Origin: Diogma glabrata
Taxonomy: Eukaryota; Arthropoda; Insecta; Diptera; Cylindrotomidae
Length of the DNA stretch: 64,000 nucleotides
Assembly (NCBI GenBank): GCA_963693315.1
Contig: OY856186.1
Span: forward strand, 373,245,663 to 373,309,662
Direction: 5' to 3'
In this document: one piece after another, positions 47,151-58,797 of the stretch
Numbering within the stretch: position 1 is the first letter of the stretch
Layout of the letters: each line of letters opens with the position of its first letter
Notes under the pieces: model-generated
Told to the model about the DNA's origin: nothing
The model's input: the letters and a program-made list of their open reading frames with translations, nothing else
Databases searched by the model: none
Translations under genes and position numbers: made by a program

Positions 47151-47469
47151 ACCTTACCTTAGTGCTGATAGACGCACATTTTTATATGAAATGTTTTGAT
47201 TATTTTAAATATAAAAATGTATATATAATAGTTGCTTGGAATGCTAATAGATGTGAAACCCAGAATAATTTTAATCATTTTAATTTAAACATTCTGAAAT
47301 TTTAGTTTGCAATGCTACAATAATTGGAAGATACAAAACCACACAACTATTTCACAGTATTAAGTTTTTACTTCTGTTGGCAGTCCTTAAAACTGCCTTT
47401 GTTTTAATTTCATCCTTCACGAGGAATTTGTCTCACATTTTGGTTAGTGAAGTTAACATAAGAGGATTT
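47151..47469. other. AT-rich spacer
   Basis: Nothing recognisable between the LINE tail and the Jockey-like LINE. Confidence 0.4.
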
Positions 47470-49420
47470 TGTTTCATTTAGCTGAATTCACCATCTTTTT
47501 TCCCGTTGTGGATTTTAGTTGCTTCTTCTACGGTTTTTCCGGTGGTCAAAATTGCGATATCATCTGCTGTTTTGTCATAATACAAATTATATCATAAAAT
47601 TTGATCAAACAAATTTTGGTTATACTTCTTCTCAAAATTAAAATATTTAAGATTTGTGTTATAATATTACTTAACCAAATTGCTTTTTATTATTTTTCTT
47701 TCTTTTATAATTCTTTCCTTGTGGACTGTATTTTACAATAATTTCCTTTTATTTTTACAATTTTTTTTTGTGATTTTACCTTTAATATAACAATATTCAG
47801 AATGATTGAAAACTAATATTATTAAAATTAATATATAATTTTAAGGTGAACCCAACGCTACGGTTCACAAAAAATATCAGGTGAATTCAACGTTGTGTTC
47901 ATTTATGTCCGATGCTTTGCAAAGTTTTGATTGAACATCTGCAAAGGTTGCAATAGTTGTTTTGCTTAGGCCAGGCAAATCTCTTGTATAAAGCAGGTAT
48001 AGTACCGGTCCTAGAACGCTACCCTGCGGAACTCCTGCATCAATATTTTTCAATGTGGAATAACTATCATCATATTTGACTCTAAAGTGTCGGTCATCCA
48101 GATAAGAGCTCAAAATTTCATAAAACTGTTTGGGCAGATCGCTATGCAGTTTATACTTTAAGCCAATCTTTATCTAAAGCTTGAGCGACATCAAGAAAAA
48201 CTGCGGAGCATACCCTTTTGGCTTCAATCGTTTCTTCAATAATATTCGTGATCCTGCGCACTAGCTCGATGGTAGAGTGGTATGAGGTTTCTACTTCCTA
48301 TTACTGGCTTCAGTCTTTTAAGAAAAAGTTTTTCAAAAAGCTTGGATATCGTTGGGAGTAATGATATCGGTCTATACGAGTTTTTGTTATTTTGTGATTT
48401 ATTCGGCTTTGGGATCATAATCACTTCTGCTACTTTCCATTGCATCAACACATACCTCAAGTTTGCGCATACCTTTATCAGGTAGCATTTTAACAACTTC
48501 ACTGGTGATTGAATCGTGGCCTGGGGCCTTTGTTGGAACCAAACTGGTACGTATTTCCTCTTTTAGTTCATTTAATGAATATGAATTTTATATATGAATT
48601 TTCTTGTGAATCAGTTTTGTTCGCTTTCGTTATATTTTCGTCTTCTCTCAGTAGACCAAATGGCTTGAAGGTGCCCTCTAGTAATTCTGCAAATAGATCT
48701 GCTTTTTCTTGGGCGCTTCTGGCCCATGTTTCATCATCTCTTTTAATCGGAGGGATCTGCGTGACTGGTCTTTTGAGGGTCCTTTGTTGCTTGCCTGAGT
48801 GAGTACTCATTGTTTTTATCACCAGAAAGATTTGAAAGATATCTGTTAAAAGATTCATTTTTTGCGTCTTTAATAGCTATCTTTACTTGTATGCACAAAT
48901 TAATTAAAATAGTTTTGTGTTCTGGAGATCAAGTTGTATGCCAAATTTTGAGTACCTTGCGATTAGGATGCAGTGCTGGAGTACTTGTCGTTGCTGAAAA
49001 ATGTACAGCTTCAATCAGCCTTTCTAGATCTATTTCTAGCTGTTCTGGGTTTCTGGTTGGTACTTGTAGATCTATTTTCTCTTCTATACACTCACGAAAA
49101 ACATTCCAATTAGTGTTTTCACCTGTTAGCTTATGTGCATATGTCCGCTTGATTATATATTTTCACTAACTGTGTTATAACACAATCAGAGTGATCTGAG
49201 TGAGCTGATGACAGCCCTTCGTTATTTTCTATATCTATGTAGTTTTTTGACATATTCCTTGTAATAAAGAAGTCTATTAAATCAGGTACCTTACCAAGGT
49301 CGGTTGGCCAGTAGGTCGGTGAACCGCCAGAATGAAAATTACACTTTTTTTATCTGTCCTGCTTCGTACAGTTCTTTACCTTTTGGTTTTTTAAACATCT
49401 ATCGGATATCAACTGCGACG
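47470..49420 (-). pseudogene. Jockey-clade LINE, endonuclease end to RT, decayed
   Basis: Read leftward, the order is that of a Jockey-type ORF2. About 49,345-49,190: GSPTYWPTDLGKVPDLIDFF and SSAHSDHSDCVI, the end of the APE endonuclease with the SDHS motif. 49,130-48,860: linker. 48,800-48,640: TQIPPIKRDDETWARSAQEK and ADLFAELLEGTFKPFG, the conserved stretch before RT. Near 48,530: KAPGHDSITSEVVKMLP. 48,430-48,300: WKVAEVIMIPKPNK, YRPISLLPTISKLFEK. 48,150-47,990: VPQGSVLGPVLYLLYTRDLP. The YADD-type box is broken: FAD at about 47,943, while an ADDIAIL-like piece appears only at about 47,560, some 380 bp on. Frameshifts, and a deletion around the LDxxxAFDxVW motif near 48,180, show it is dead. 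The 5' part and the 3' end are lost. Confidence 0.85.
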
Positions 49421-51436
49421 TATCTCTTTCCCATTACCTTCCATAAAATTTGATGTTTTTAATATATAAGCTAATCTACAAGATAAATATGTTTCTATTA
49501 TTTGTTAAACAATAACATATGCGTTTGAGGTGATTGAAATATTTTCTCGAGGTGGTAAAAAAATTATTTTAAATATTTGCAATAATGTGTCGTTATAAGA
49601 TGTCCAAATTTTTTTATATGTTTTTCCTACGTTTGTCAACTATATGAAGTATACAAGTTACTATAGTTTGACTAAGTCAAATATACCTACTAATTATTAT
49701 AACTATAAAAAAAAAAGAAAACATTTCTCTTAATATTTGCGAAACCCACAAATTGTCACCTTTTTCAACGTTCACTGCTTCAACACAAATGAAACTAATT
49801 TACTTTGCTTACATTGTATTTAAAAAATAATTCAGAGTATCAAGCTCAACATATGTTCTAGTATTCATCGATACGTCTTCATCAGACAAATGACAAATTA
49901 ACACTAATATAAAGCAAATCAAATTTAGTGAGGTTAATTCACAATAAGTAATAAGGAATATATGTATTTGTCAACTAAACAACAAGAGAAATTTGTATGA
50001 AAGCAAAATAAAATATGCTTGCAACATCTTATTTGTTCCAATATTTTGCCAAATAAATTCGGATAATAAATATATTCTTATCTCCATGCTACTCGTCCGT
50101 CGATTAGTCGAACAGCTTAACTGTCGAAAACTGATGCTGTTATAAATACATAATGCATAATGGTTTCTACATGCCGAACTGGCTTATTAATTAAATGGTT
50201 TAGCCTAACCAATACCTTTTGGTAACTTCAATCCACATAATTCAAACTAAGTGGACTTCAACACCATGATGATTGTGTTTGTGGGGCATAAACTATAATA
50301 GGTATTTATGTATTCTTGTTATATAAGCTAAGACTTATTGTAAGACTTTTTACACAACACTTTTTTCACAACAGCTACTGGATCAAGAAGGAAGACAGTA
50401 TGTACAGAAAATTATTCATAATACATTTTAAATTAAACAGACATTCAAAGCAACCAAAATTTTTAATTAATTTTCCAATGTACATTTAAAATAAATATTA
50501 GAAAGCCACTTCAGCAAGTTTAAGTTTGAAGTTTGTACTGCAAACTAATCTTCTTTCGGTTTTATGGTATCTTTTGTAAACTTCTATTCGTCCAGAAAAA
50601 GTTGTAAATTAAAAATCAAACCAAAGTTTTATCATTTCTTTTTTATAACAAAGACAGTACCTATGTATCCATTCATACAATCTTGAATGTACAACATACT
50701 ATAACATCATCTACCTGCACTTTACAAATGGATTAGGAAAATTTATTTTTAAACTTTGACTTTAAAATTCTTTTGAAAATTTCTTGAAAAATTCCATTCC
50801 AATTCTATCGTAGCACCTTTACATTTTTTTAAGAACACGTAAATATTTGCTTTCATTTGTTTTTGTTTTTATATAAAAACGACTGTGATAAATAAAATGG
50901 AAAATTTTTCATTTTCTTTTATATAAACCTATAAATATTTTAAAACCATTTTGCCCATAAAATTGTGAAATAAAATTTAAATATGGTAAACTTTAAAATA
51001 AATTTAAAGTTTAGATTGTGTTCTAACTTTACAATTTATGATTGTATGTATGTACATTGCACATACATATATGGAGACTATTGTCTTAATTTTAAATCAC
51101 AGGATAACAAAAGTCTTTAGAATTAAGGATTTTATTTATATAAATAATTTAAGCGTGAATTTTAATTTAGATTCTGCTATAAATTTTACTATGTTTGATT
51201 CAGTTTCTAATTTATTAATTGATCTGCAACAAAAGACAGGAAACTGCATTTAAATTACATAAGGCTGCAACTCTTTTATTAGTATTTACATAAAATATGT
51301 AAAATATGTCATTTTTGGATTTCCTTTATCAAAATCGAAATTCGGTTCGAATCAGTGAATTTGGTAAGGAAAAGCTTACCAGCACTTTATAAACCTAGAA
51401 ACACATCCATGTATTTTTGATTTTTGAGCTTTTGTG

Positions 51437-51706
51437 TCAACGATTAACGAATTCGAATAACCGAATTAAAAATTTACTGAGTATGACAATGCTATTACTT
51501 TGATCATAATGACAGATGTGGTCAACAGGTAAAATCCAACCTGTTAATTGAGGCAACAAAGCTTCTAGGTTGCATCGAATACAAATATAGCTGCTTATAC
51601 AATCCAAAATCAAAAGTTCTTGTGGAGCGTTTTCATCAACAAATATGTGTGTGGAATAAACACCAGTGGAAAATAAAGCAAAGTATCCTGGTTGAATTAC
51701 ACACAT
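51437..51706 (-). CDS. Hypothetical 89-codon ORF
   Basis: An ATG at 51,706-51,704 opens 89 codons ending just before the stop at about 51,437. The translation has a balanced composition (IFVDENAPQELLILDCIS, CNLEALLPQLTGWILPVDHI) with paired Cys and few of the Lys/Asn/Phe runs that mark chance frames here. It could be a conserved exon or a transposon piece; no domain is recognised. No splice sites or promoter stand out. Confidence 0.3.
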   Translation of the reverse strand: MCVIQPGYFALFSTGVYSTHIFVDENAPQELLILDCISSYICIRCNLEALLPQLTGWILPVDHICHYDQSNSIVILSKFLIRLFEFVNR

Positions 51707-53958
51707 TTTTTTAGTGTAATTTTATTTGCAGTCATGTTGAGCTTTTGTGTTCGTTTTAATAGTTGTTTGCATATATTCGTTTATATAAGTTTTACTAAAA
51801 TATCGTTAAAATTAAAATCATTAAAAATGAAATGTGCTACACCACTTTAGATTGTGTTTGCATATTTAATGCTACATGCAATCAATTTTAAATAGGGGAG
51901 CAATTTTCATTCGTTAACAGAATAAAAGCTAAAAAGCAACAAATATATGTACTCGTATACATGCAGAAATATTTTTAAATCTTTATATTTTAAGCTACCT
52001 ACATACACTGTCTTACTAATTAATTAAAAATTAGGAGTTAACCTTAACCAAACATAAAAAAACTTTTGATTGGTTAAACATCAAATAATCTATGCAGGAC
52101 AGAAGATAATATACTGCAAAGCGTACTCTAACAATTCGTTTAGTTGTTTGGAAGCAGGTTGGTTTTTTACAATGCAAAATTGTTACGATGTGTTTTTGTA
52201 GATCTAACTCCTACCAAAAGTTTAGAAAAAAATGTAAAGTTCAGCATTCGCACTATTTCAGCATAACTAAATGCATTGACAGAAAACTCCCGGTACTGAA
52301 TTGAATTACGATTTCATTGCTAATATAAAACTCCTTAGGCAACATGGAGTATAAACGCCACAAAAAAAGACCATCAAGAAAATTCAAAATAGAATTTTGT
52401 CACTTCACTTTGGGACTTGGTTGATATGATTGTAAGACATTTGGATGCGTCATTAATGATTTAATGAAGTCATTAACAGTAATGGTGTATGATTTTACAT
52501 AGGCTTGCTTCATCCTATGATACAACGCCTAGATATTTAAATAAAGAAGTTTTGTTCTCAAGAACACAAACCCGAATCCTATATACTTTCGAAATATCAT
52601 AGGTTCTTCAGTTAAATCGTTGATTCGTATTGTAACAACCAAGGAACAGTTCTCACATAATCAAAATACATTCCGTACTATCAAACAGTTTGAGATTTGT
52701 TTCATTAAATAACATCTGTCTATTCATGACGTTCCACTATAATGCATAATTTTTTTATTATTCTAAAGAATTTAACGGATCTTATTTTTATTATTATTTT
52801 TCGTTTTTCATGTGAGACAAATGCACTATTTCTAATAAACGGATATTAAAATAAAGTAAATTGATCAGCGCAGGTGCGTTGATGTTGTGTGATCTGAATA
52901 GAGCCATCCGATTTAAGTGTTGTAACTTAGATATTTTTGCAATATTAATTATTAATTAAATTTTAAAGGACCTTATATATTTTTTTATTTGATGCTATGG
53001 ATTTATTTGAAAAATGAGACAACTAAACACAACGGTGAGATGAATAAATTTCTTATTTTTTTTGGAAAATTAAAGTCGTTTTGTGAAACGATTTTAATTA
53101 TAATTTTAGTTAAATTTTAACCTTTAAACGTTTATGTTTGTTTATATGAGTTTTTAGTTTTATACAAAATATTATTGATTATAAATGATTGAATTATTTA
53201 TTTTAAATTCATTTTTGGAAATGTCTTTTTCATATTGTATTTTTTTGACACAAATTTTTATTCAAATATCATTAGATATAAATAATAGTGTTGTTTGAGA
53301 TGAAAATTAAAATAAAAAAATTGATAAACTGTTGTGATTAATTTATTATATACATAATTATTTTGCGTAATTGAAGGACGTAAAATAAAATTAACAAAGT
53401 TCATAATGATGATTTTTTTGGGAAGCCAAACTATTTTATGATTAATTAAGGGAGTTATATAGTAAAAAAATTGATGTTGAAGAAGTTAAATAATTTAATA
53501 CTCTGGAATTCTAAAGCATTTTCCCGAATGAAAAGGTTGCCATGTAAAACTTTTTCGTTAACGGAAAAACATCAAAAGAATCAAAAATGCATTGTGATGG
53601 CTCAAATTTAACTGAGTTAATGCTTTTACATAGAATTCCAGATCCCAAGTTCAACGTTTTGTAATGAAACAAACTATTTTCCTTCCGTTTGGCGTTTCTC
53701 AATGTTTTGTTCTACATCAATATTTTATCCATAGATATTGGAATGAATTCGTGATCTGAAAAGTCTTAATCCTTAAAAATTAAGATGACCAACGGGGTTT
53801 TCAGAAAATTTAGTAGTCCAGACATCAGTTTAATAATAGATAGAATCATAAATTTTCATCTGTACTACATACAACATCGAGAAGTAAAAAACGTAAAGTT
53901 CTTTTTAAATTTAAAGTAAATTCGTTGCTACTACTACTTAGTGATATTCGTCTACCAT

Positions 53959-53966
53959 AGAAATAC
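53959..53966. repeat. Left 8 bp target duplication of the hAT-like element
   Basis: AGAAATAC precedes the left terminus; GGAAATAC (57,947-57,954) follows the right terminus. Seven of eight bases match. Eight base pairs is the duplication length of hAT (and P) elements. Confidence 0.7.
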
Positions 53967-54896
53967 CAGTGGCGTAGCCAGAATTTTCCATTGGGGGGAG
54001 GTCAAGAATTATTTTATAAGATTTAATAGTTTAACCCAATAAACCAATTAATTAGTTATATTAATAATTCATTACAATAATATATACTTCATTTTAATGT
54101 TTCCTTAATTTTAATTTTTTTAATTAATGATTTTGTAAAAAGTAGATTAATGATTATTTTTAACTATCTTAAATTATTTTACATTAAATAATTAATTTTA
54201 AAGAAAAAGATTTCTTACCTTGTAAACTATGTAAAATCTAAATCTATTTGTAAAATTTAAAGACGCAAGAACACAACTTCTCTCTTCAAATTGAAATTAA
54301 CACTGAGCAATAAATGTTTGAAAAAAAATATGGAATTATTTCGTGGAATGAGATTTCTAAATGGGATTTTTGCATTCAGATTCAGTGGAATGAGAAAATA
54401 AATTCCGCATTTGTGGGATGAACTGTCAAAGTATCTCGTCAACGAATTTATAGACGAAATGCGATTATTTGCTTTGAAATTTTGTATAGACCCTCAAAAA
54501 TGGAGAAAAAAATGTCGAAAAAAGTTACGATAAATCAAAAAGATATCTACTTAGGCGCCAAGGATTTTTTTCTATTTGATATAGAATCACAAAATTACAC
54601 TTTTTTGATACGATGTTATTCAAATATGTTCCTTCTACAAAATTTACTATCCCGATTTCCTTTGTGTATATAAGATAAACAGATCAAAACTGTCCCTTTT
54701 ACTACATTTACTTAAATTACCCTAAAAAAATTAAAAAAAAAATCCGCTTGCGCCTAAGTTCAAGTAATCATGCCAAAAGAAATTTTAGTTAATTATTTAG
54801 AGGAGAATATGAATTTGGCGCGTGGGAATTAACGATATTTTATGTTATTATTTATCAATAACTATTTTAGAAAAATTAAATTATTTATTTAATTTA

Positions 54897-55375
54897 ACCA
54901 TCTGCTACCTTTACAATGTCAGCTATTTCGTGCACCTTCAATTTGCGATCGTTCATAACCAATTTGTGGATTTTTTTTATGTTTTCTGGAATAACAGCCT
55001 CATTTGGGCGTCCACTGCGCTCTGCATCTTTTGTGCTGGTACGACCACATTTAAATTCAGCCATCCACTTCTCTACCATTTGTCTCGATGGAGCAGAGTT
55101 TGGATAATGTTTATCAAGCCATTGTTTGGTTTCCACTGTATTTTTTTTCATCAAAAAGCAATGCTTTATTAAAATTCGAAATTCACTTTTTTCCATTTTT
55201 TTTCAAAAACAAAAGTTGCTTCACACAAAATGCTATAACTCACGAATAAATAGTCAGATTGCTGTCAAATTTATACACGTATCGTTTGAAGGTTAGTACT
55301 AAATAAAAATCATATGGAAAAAAATTCTAGTAACGCCATCTATGTGTCATCCTACGGACTTATTGAATGACCTAG
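54897..55375 (-). mobile_element. 3'-truncated mariner copy with N-terminal transposase frame
   Basis: On the minus strand the element begins next to TA at 55,376 with CTAGGTCATTCAATAAGTCC and carries the same 5' leader as the mariner at 58.8 kb. The frame at 55,196-54,894 encodes 100 residues from the true start (MEKSEFRILIKHCF) through the HTH region (PSRQMVEKWMAEFKCGRTST, DAERSGRPNEAV), then breaks off at 54,897 after VKVADG into unrelated AT-rich DNA. The catalytic domain and the other TIR are lost. Unlike the longer copy it keeps eight A in the poly-A run after codon 16, so its reading frame is intact. Confidence 0.9.
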
Positions 55376-56042
55376 TATATGCAAAACATATTGTTTTGTA
55401 TGCTTCTCGCAGATTTGATAAGGCAGACGGAAATAGGGAAATGGGACGATGTGGCAAAATACACTTTTCAAACACACTATTTATTAAATTCTGAAGAACA
55501 ATTTTACAGCTAAAATCTATAGCAAACTTGTAAACTAGCTATCGAAAGAAACACAAATAAAAACAAGTCAATAAACTGACAAAAGAATTCCATCTTCAAA
55601 AATTTGTACTAGTTTAGAACTTGTACTAAAAAGGCTATCTCGAAAAGAGAACGAGAATACCAATTAGTGGAATTGAATTATTTAGTGAGAAATCAAAATT
55701 CGAGATAAATAATAATTCCATTCCACTTCATTTTTTCTCATGGAACCAGAATCGGGGTACTGATTCGTTCATATAAGTAATTTAAAATAAAAAGAATACC
55801 AGTACGTCTATTCCTGCATTTCCCTGGGAATTGAGAAAAAAGTGCAATGAATGAAATAAAGCAAATTTTCTAACACGAAATTGCTATTTCCCGCGGCACG
55901 AAATACTAGTTATGAAAAAATTGCTGTAATTTATTTCTCAATTCCTATTTCACGATGTACAGGATAGGGCTACAGATGTATTCATAAAGAAAGAATAGTA
56001 GACAAAATAGTAGACCAGTGGGCATAAATAAAAGATGCCAGA

Positions 56043-56174
56043 ATAGTACATTATGATGCTAGGACGTAAAGCTAAAGATTTTGGACGTATGTGGAGTTTG
56101 CAAATGAGGCGCTAGCCGGGATTTGCATCCACATTAAGTCCAAAATAGCTTACGTCCGTGCATCATATACTATT
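56043..56174. mobile_element. Small MITE or fold-back element, about 130 bp
   Basis: The left arm (ATAGTACATTATGATGC, GGACGTAA, TTTTGGACGTATGTGGA, TTTGCAAAT) pairs with the right arm ending GCATCATATACTAT. Arms of about 60 bp with several mismatches; a GC-rich centre GGCGCTAGCCGGG. It lies inside the hAT-like element. Confidence 0.75.
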
Positions 56175-57164
56175 TTTCATTCGCCGCAAGCACAATATTT
56201 AAAAAAAAAATGTTTATTCTAAATTAATAGTTATTCATTGTACAAGATGATAAAATTGCACTTCATCTTCGAGAGATATTGTAGCGTCGAGGCGTCAGCA
56301 TCAAGAAGATAATGAAATTTTATCGTCGTTGGGAATACAACTTTTTTTTCTATAGCAATTGTTGAAGAAGACCAAAAAATGCCGAAAAATCAATGATAAA
56401 TTTAATTTAAAAGTATCAGGAAAAAAACAGTTTCACGAAAAAATGAGTATAGGTAGGCTTTGATAACTTTTTTAGTTTTATAAACAAACAAACAAATCAA
56501 TTTTTTTGGTTTTTTGCAAAAATTGAATTTGAAAACTAGATAGTTTGGGTTTGTCAATATGTGCGATATTACAGAAGAAAACTGCCTTCTAATATGGAAG
56601 AGGAGGCTTCAGAGACAATTCGTAGATGGCCTGAAATTTTAAATTGCCTGAAAACTCGCGGATGGTACATCAAAGAGAATACCCGTGCTTTCAAAAATGG
56701 AAAAACTTGAAGAATATCAACAGCAAAATACTTTATCTACCCTTTTTGTTAAAGTACTACTTTATCTACCCTTGATGGTAAAGTGCTATTTTTCCCTCTA
56801 ATTTTAGTTGATTATAGCACGTTTTAACAGTTGCTATAAAAAAAAATTATAAATTTGCATAAATCTTGAAATAAAAATATGTGGAACAAGCTACCTTTGA
56901 CGTAATATTTGTTATTTTTTCCAAATTATTGTATCACTATTTTATTTTTATTTAGCGTATGGTTTATTTTGTGACACATAAAAAATTAAACTTAAAGTAG
57001 GTAGACTCTTCTATGAAATCCACCTAAAACAAAACATGGATACACATTAAATGAACTTACGATCGATTTGATTGCGCGTCTATGAGTAAAAAAGTAAAAT
57101 ATTTGAACATTGGGCAGTACATTTGAACATTAGATGTTTACATCGAGCGAGTCTATCCATGCTA

Positions 57165-57557
57165 CTACGTCAGAAGTTGCCAAATAGATGTCTGAGATGT
57201 CGCCATTGTACCATCGAATTGGACACACAGTTGCAATGTGTTTTGTGGTTTGTTGTGGAGCCCGCAGTTACACTCAGGGGACTCTGAAATGCCCCACTTG
57301 TAGAAAAAATCAGCACAACGTTCATGATTCGTTCTTATTCGGTTGAGTGTAGTCCAGGTATGACGTGGCAGATCGAGACCAGGTTGGGTAGAAGTCGGGT
57401 TAGTAATAGAAAAGCCAGTTGTGTTGTAATAATGCCAAGAGGTGTCCCCGGCATCCAAGATATTAAAATTAGTTGCCAGCAGGTTGCTGACAGTTTTATG
57501 TAGAGGCTTTCTTGACTTCAATCGACAACGAGTGTGGTCACCGTAATATTCGTGCAA
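57165..57557 (-). pseudogene. LINE C-terminal fragment with zinc-binding-like Cys motif
   Basis: The 130-codon minus frame reads PGLDLPRHTWTTLNRIRTNH, ERCADFFYKWGISESPECNC and G..., matching the C-terminal region after RT in Jockey-like LINEs (W-x-LNRxRTxxGRC...KWG...CxCG...H). The expected H-x-C of the zinc motif is degenerate (NTLQLC). It is the only LINE part in the hAT-like element, so it is a broken insertion. Its family differs from A and B. Confidence 0.75.
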
Positions 57558-58797
57558 GGGTAACGTGATGTTGTTGGTTACCTTTTAATGTTCACGCATA
57601 AGAGCATGCGAGCGTCTGAGTGCATGTGGAGCGATATTGCTTAATACAGGGGCCAAGGAAAAGGGGTGGATCTGATAGTACCATTTATAGTACGCATCGT
57701 GGCATGCAGCTGGCAGTCAACTTTTTGAGTATGTGTGCTAGTGAGTATGTGTGCTATCACTATGACAACATAGAAAGGGTGGGGTTCTGTGGAATGAAAA
57801 GAAAGCAACTGTTCAATTCATTCGTAAGATACCAGGGAAAAAATCTTAATAGTAGAATATCTAATATTCTTCTAGATTACAGAAACTTTAAAATTTCAAT
57901 GGGGGGGGTTTAAACCCGAACAAACCCGTATGTCGCTACGCCACTGGGAAATACTACTTGTAAAACTAAACTTGTAGTTTAGTTTTTTGCAAAATTGAGA
58001 AAAGGTTGTTGTTGGGTTCGTTTTTGGTTTCCAAAAAATATAAAATTGTTTCGTATAGTTGTGGGTAAAGAAGCAAACTTCAAGAGAACCATATCAGGCT
58101 ATGTGTTTCTTCTTTAATAACAAACTATTCAACTTCATTTATTTCGTGTTGAAAGATGGCAAACTCTGATGTTATGGAAAACTTGAGCCAAAAAATGTTT
58201 CACAAATCATTGTTGCAAAAACCTTAATTTTAGATGTTTGTATTTTGCATAATGAAGTTTTAACACAATTTTTTGTAATAGTAAATTAATAAAATTAATC
58301 AAAACAAATTAGAACCATAAAACATAATATTCCGATCCACTAATGTTGGTTTAAATAATCCATTAAGGATGATCGAAGATATGGTCCTTTGAGCCGGATG
58401 CTAATATACATAACCTAAAATTTTAAGGCATCAGTGTTTTAATTATAAACAAAAGAACGTCAAATGTCGTTTTAAACTGCGACTATTTCCAAAGAATTGA
58501 GATTCAAATATCTCAAAATTGTTTAAACGGAAGATATTTCATAATCATAAGATGAAGTTGTAAAAAAAAGTGCAAATAATCTTTATTAAAACTAATTAAG
58601 ATAAATGTGCAAACAAAAATGTATGTTTCTTACAAAAATCTTGACTAGTAATCACCAAAATTAATAATGTTGCTTATGATACGACTCCTAGCGGACTATC
58701 GCAACTGGACCTTGATCACAAAAATCGAAACAGTTTCAAATTAATTTGATTCCGTTGAGTAATCGATACTGAAATTAAAGTTCGATGATTCGAAATA

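Larger units (their letters stand above)
49421..53966. other. AT-rich DNA, mostly featureless
   Basis: Holds a weak family-A-tail-like phrase near 50,300-50,360 and the hypothetical ORF at 51,437-51,706. A GGTTCGAATC (B-box-like) at about 51,342 stands alone. The last 40 bp (53,925-53,966) resemble 61,140-61,190, the left part of a duplicated segment. Confidence 0.4.
53967..57946. mobile_element. hAT-like DNA transposon, 3,980 bp, non-autonomous, with nested insertions
   Basis: It begins CAGTGGCGTAGCCAGAATTT and ends with the reverse complement of CAGTGGCGTAGCGACATAC, a 12 bp identical terminus (CAGTGGCGTAGC), each followed inward by a G-rich run (TTGGGGGGAG; CCCCCCCC on the same strand sense). 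The 8 bp flanking repeats point to hAT, although P elements share that length. No hAT transposase frame remains; the interior holds a truncated mariner, a MITE and a LINE tail, with AT-rich filler between. Termini of this CAGTGGCGTAGC type are common among insect non-autonomous elements (general knowledge). Confidence 0.78.

Noticed and set aside
51335..51360. B-box-like GGTTCGAATC
   Set aside because: No A box at the right distance and no cloverleaf.
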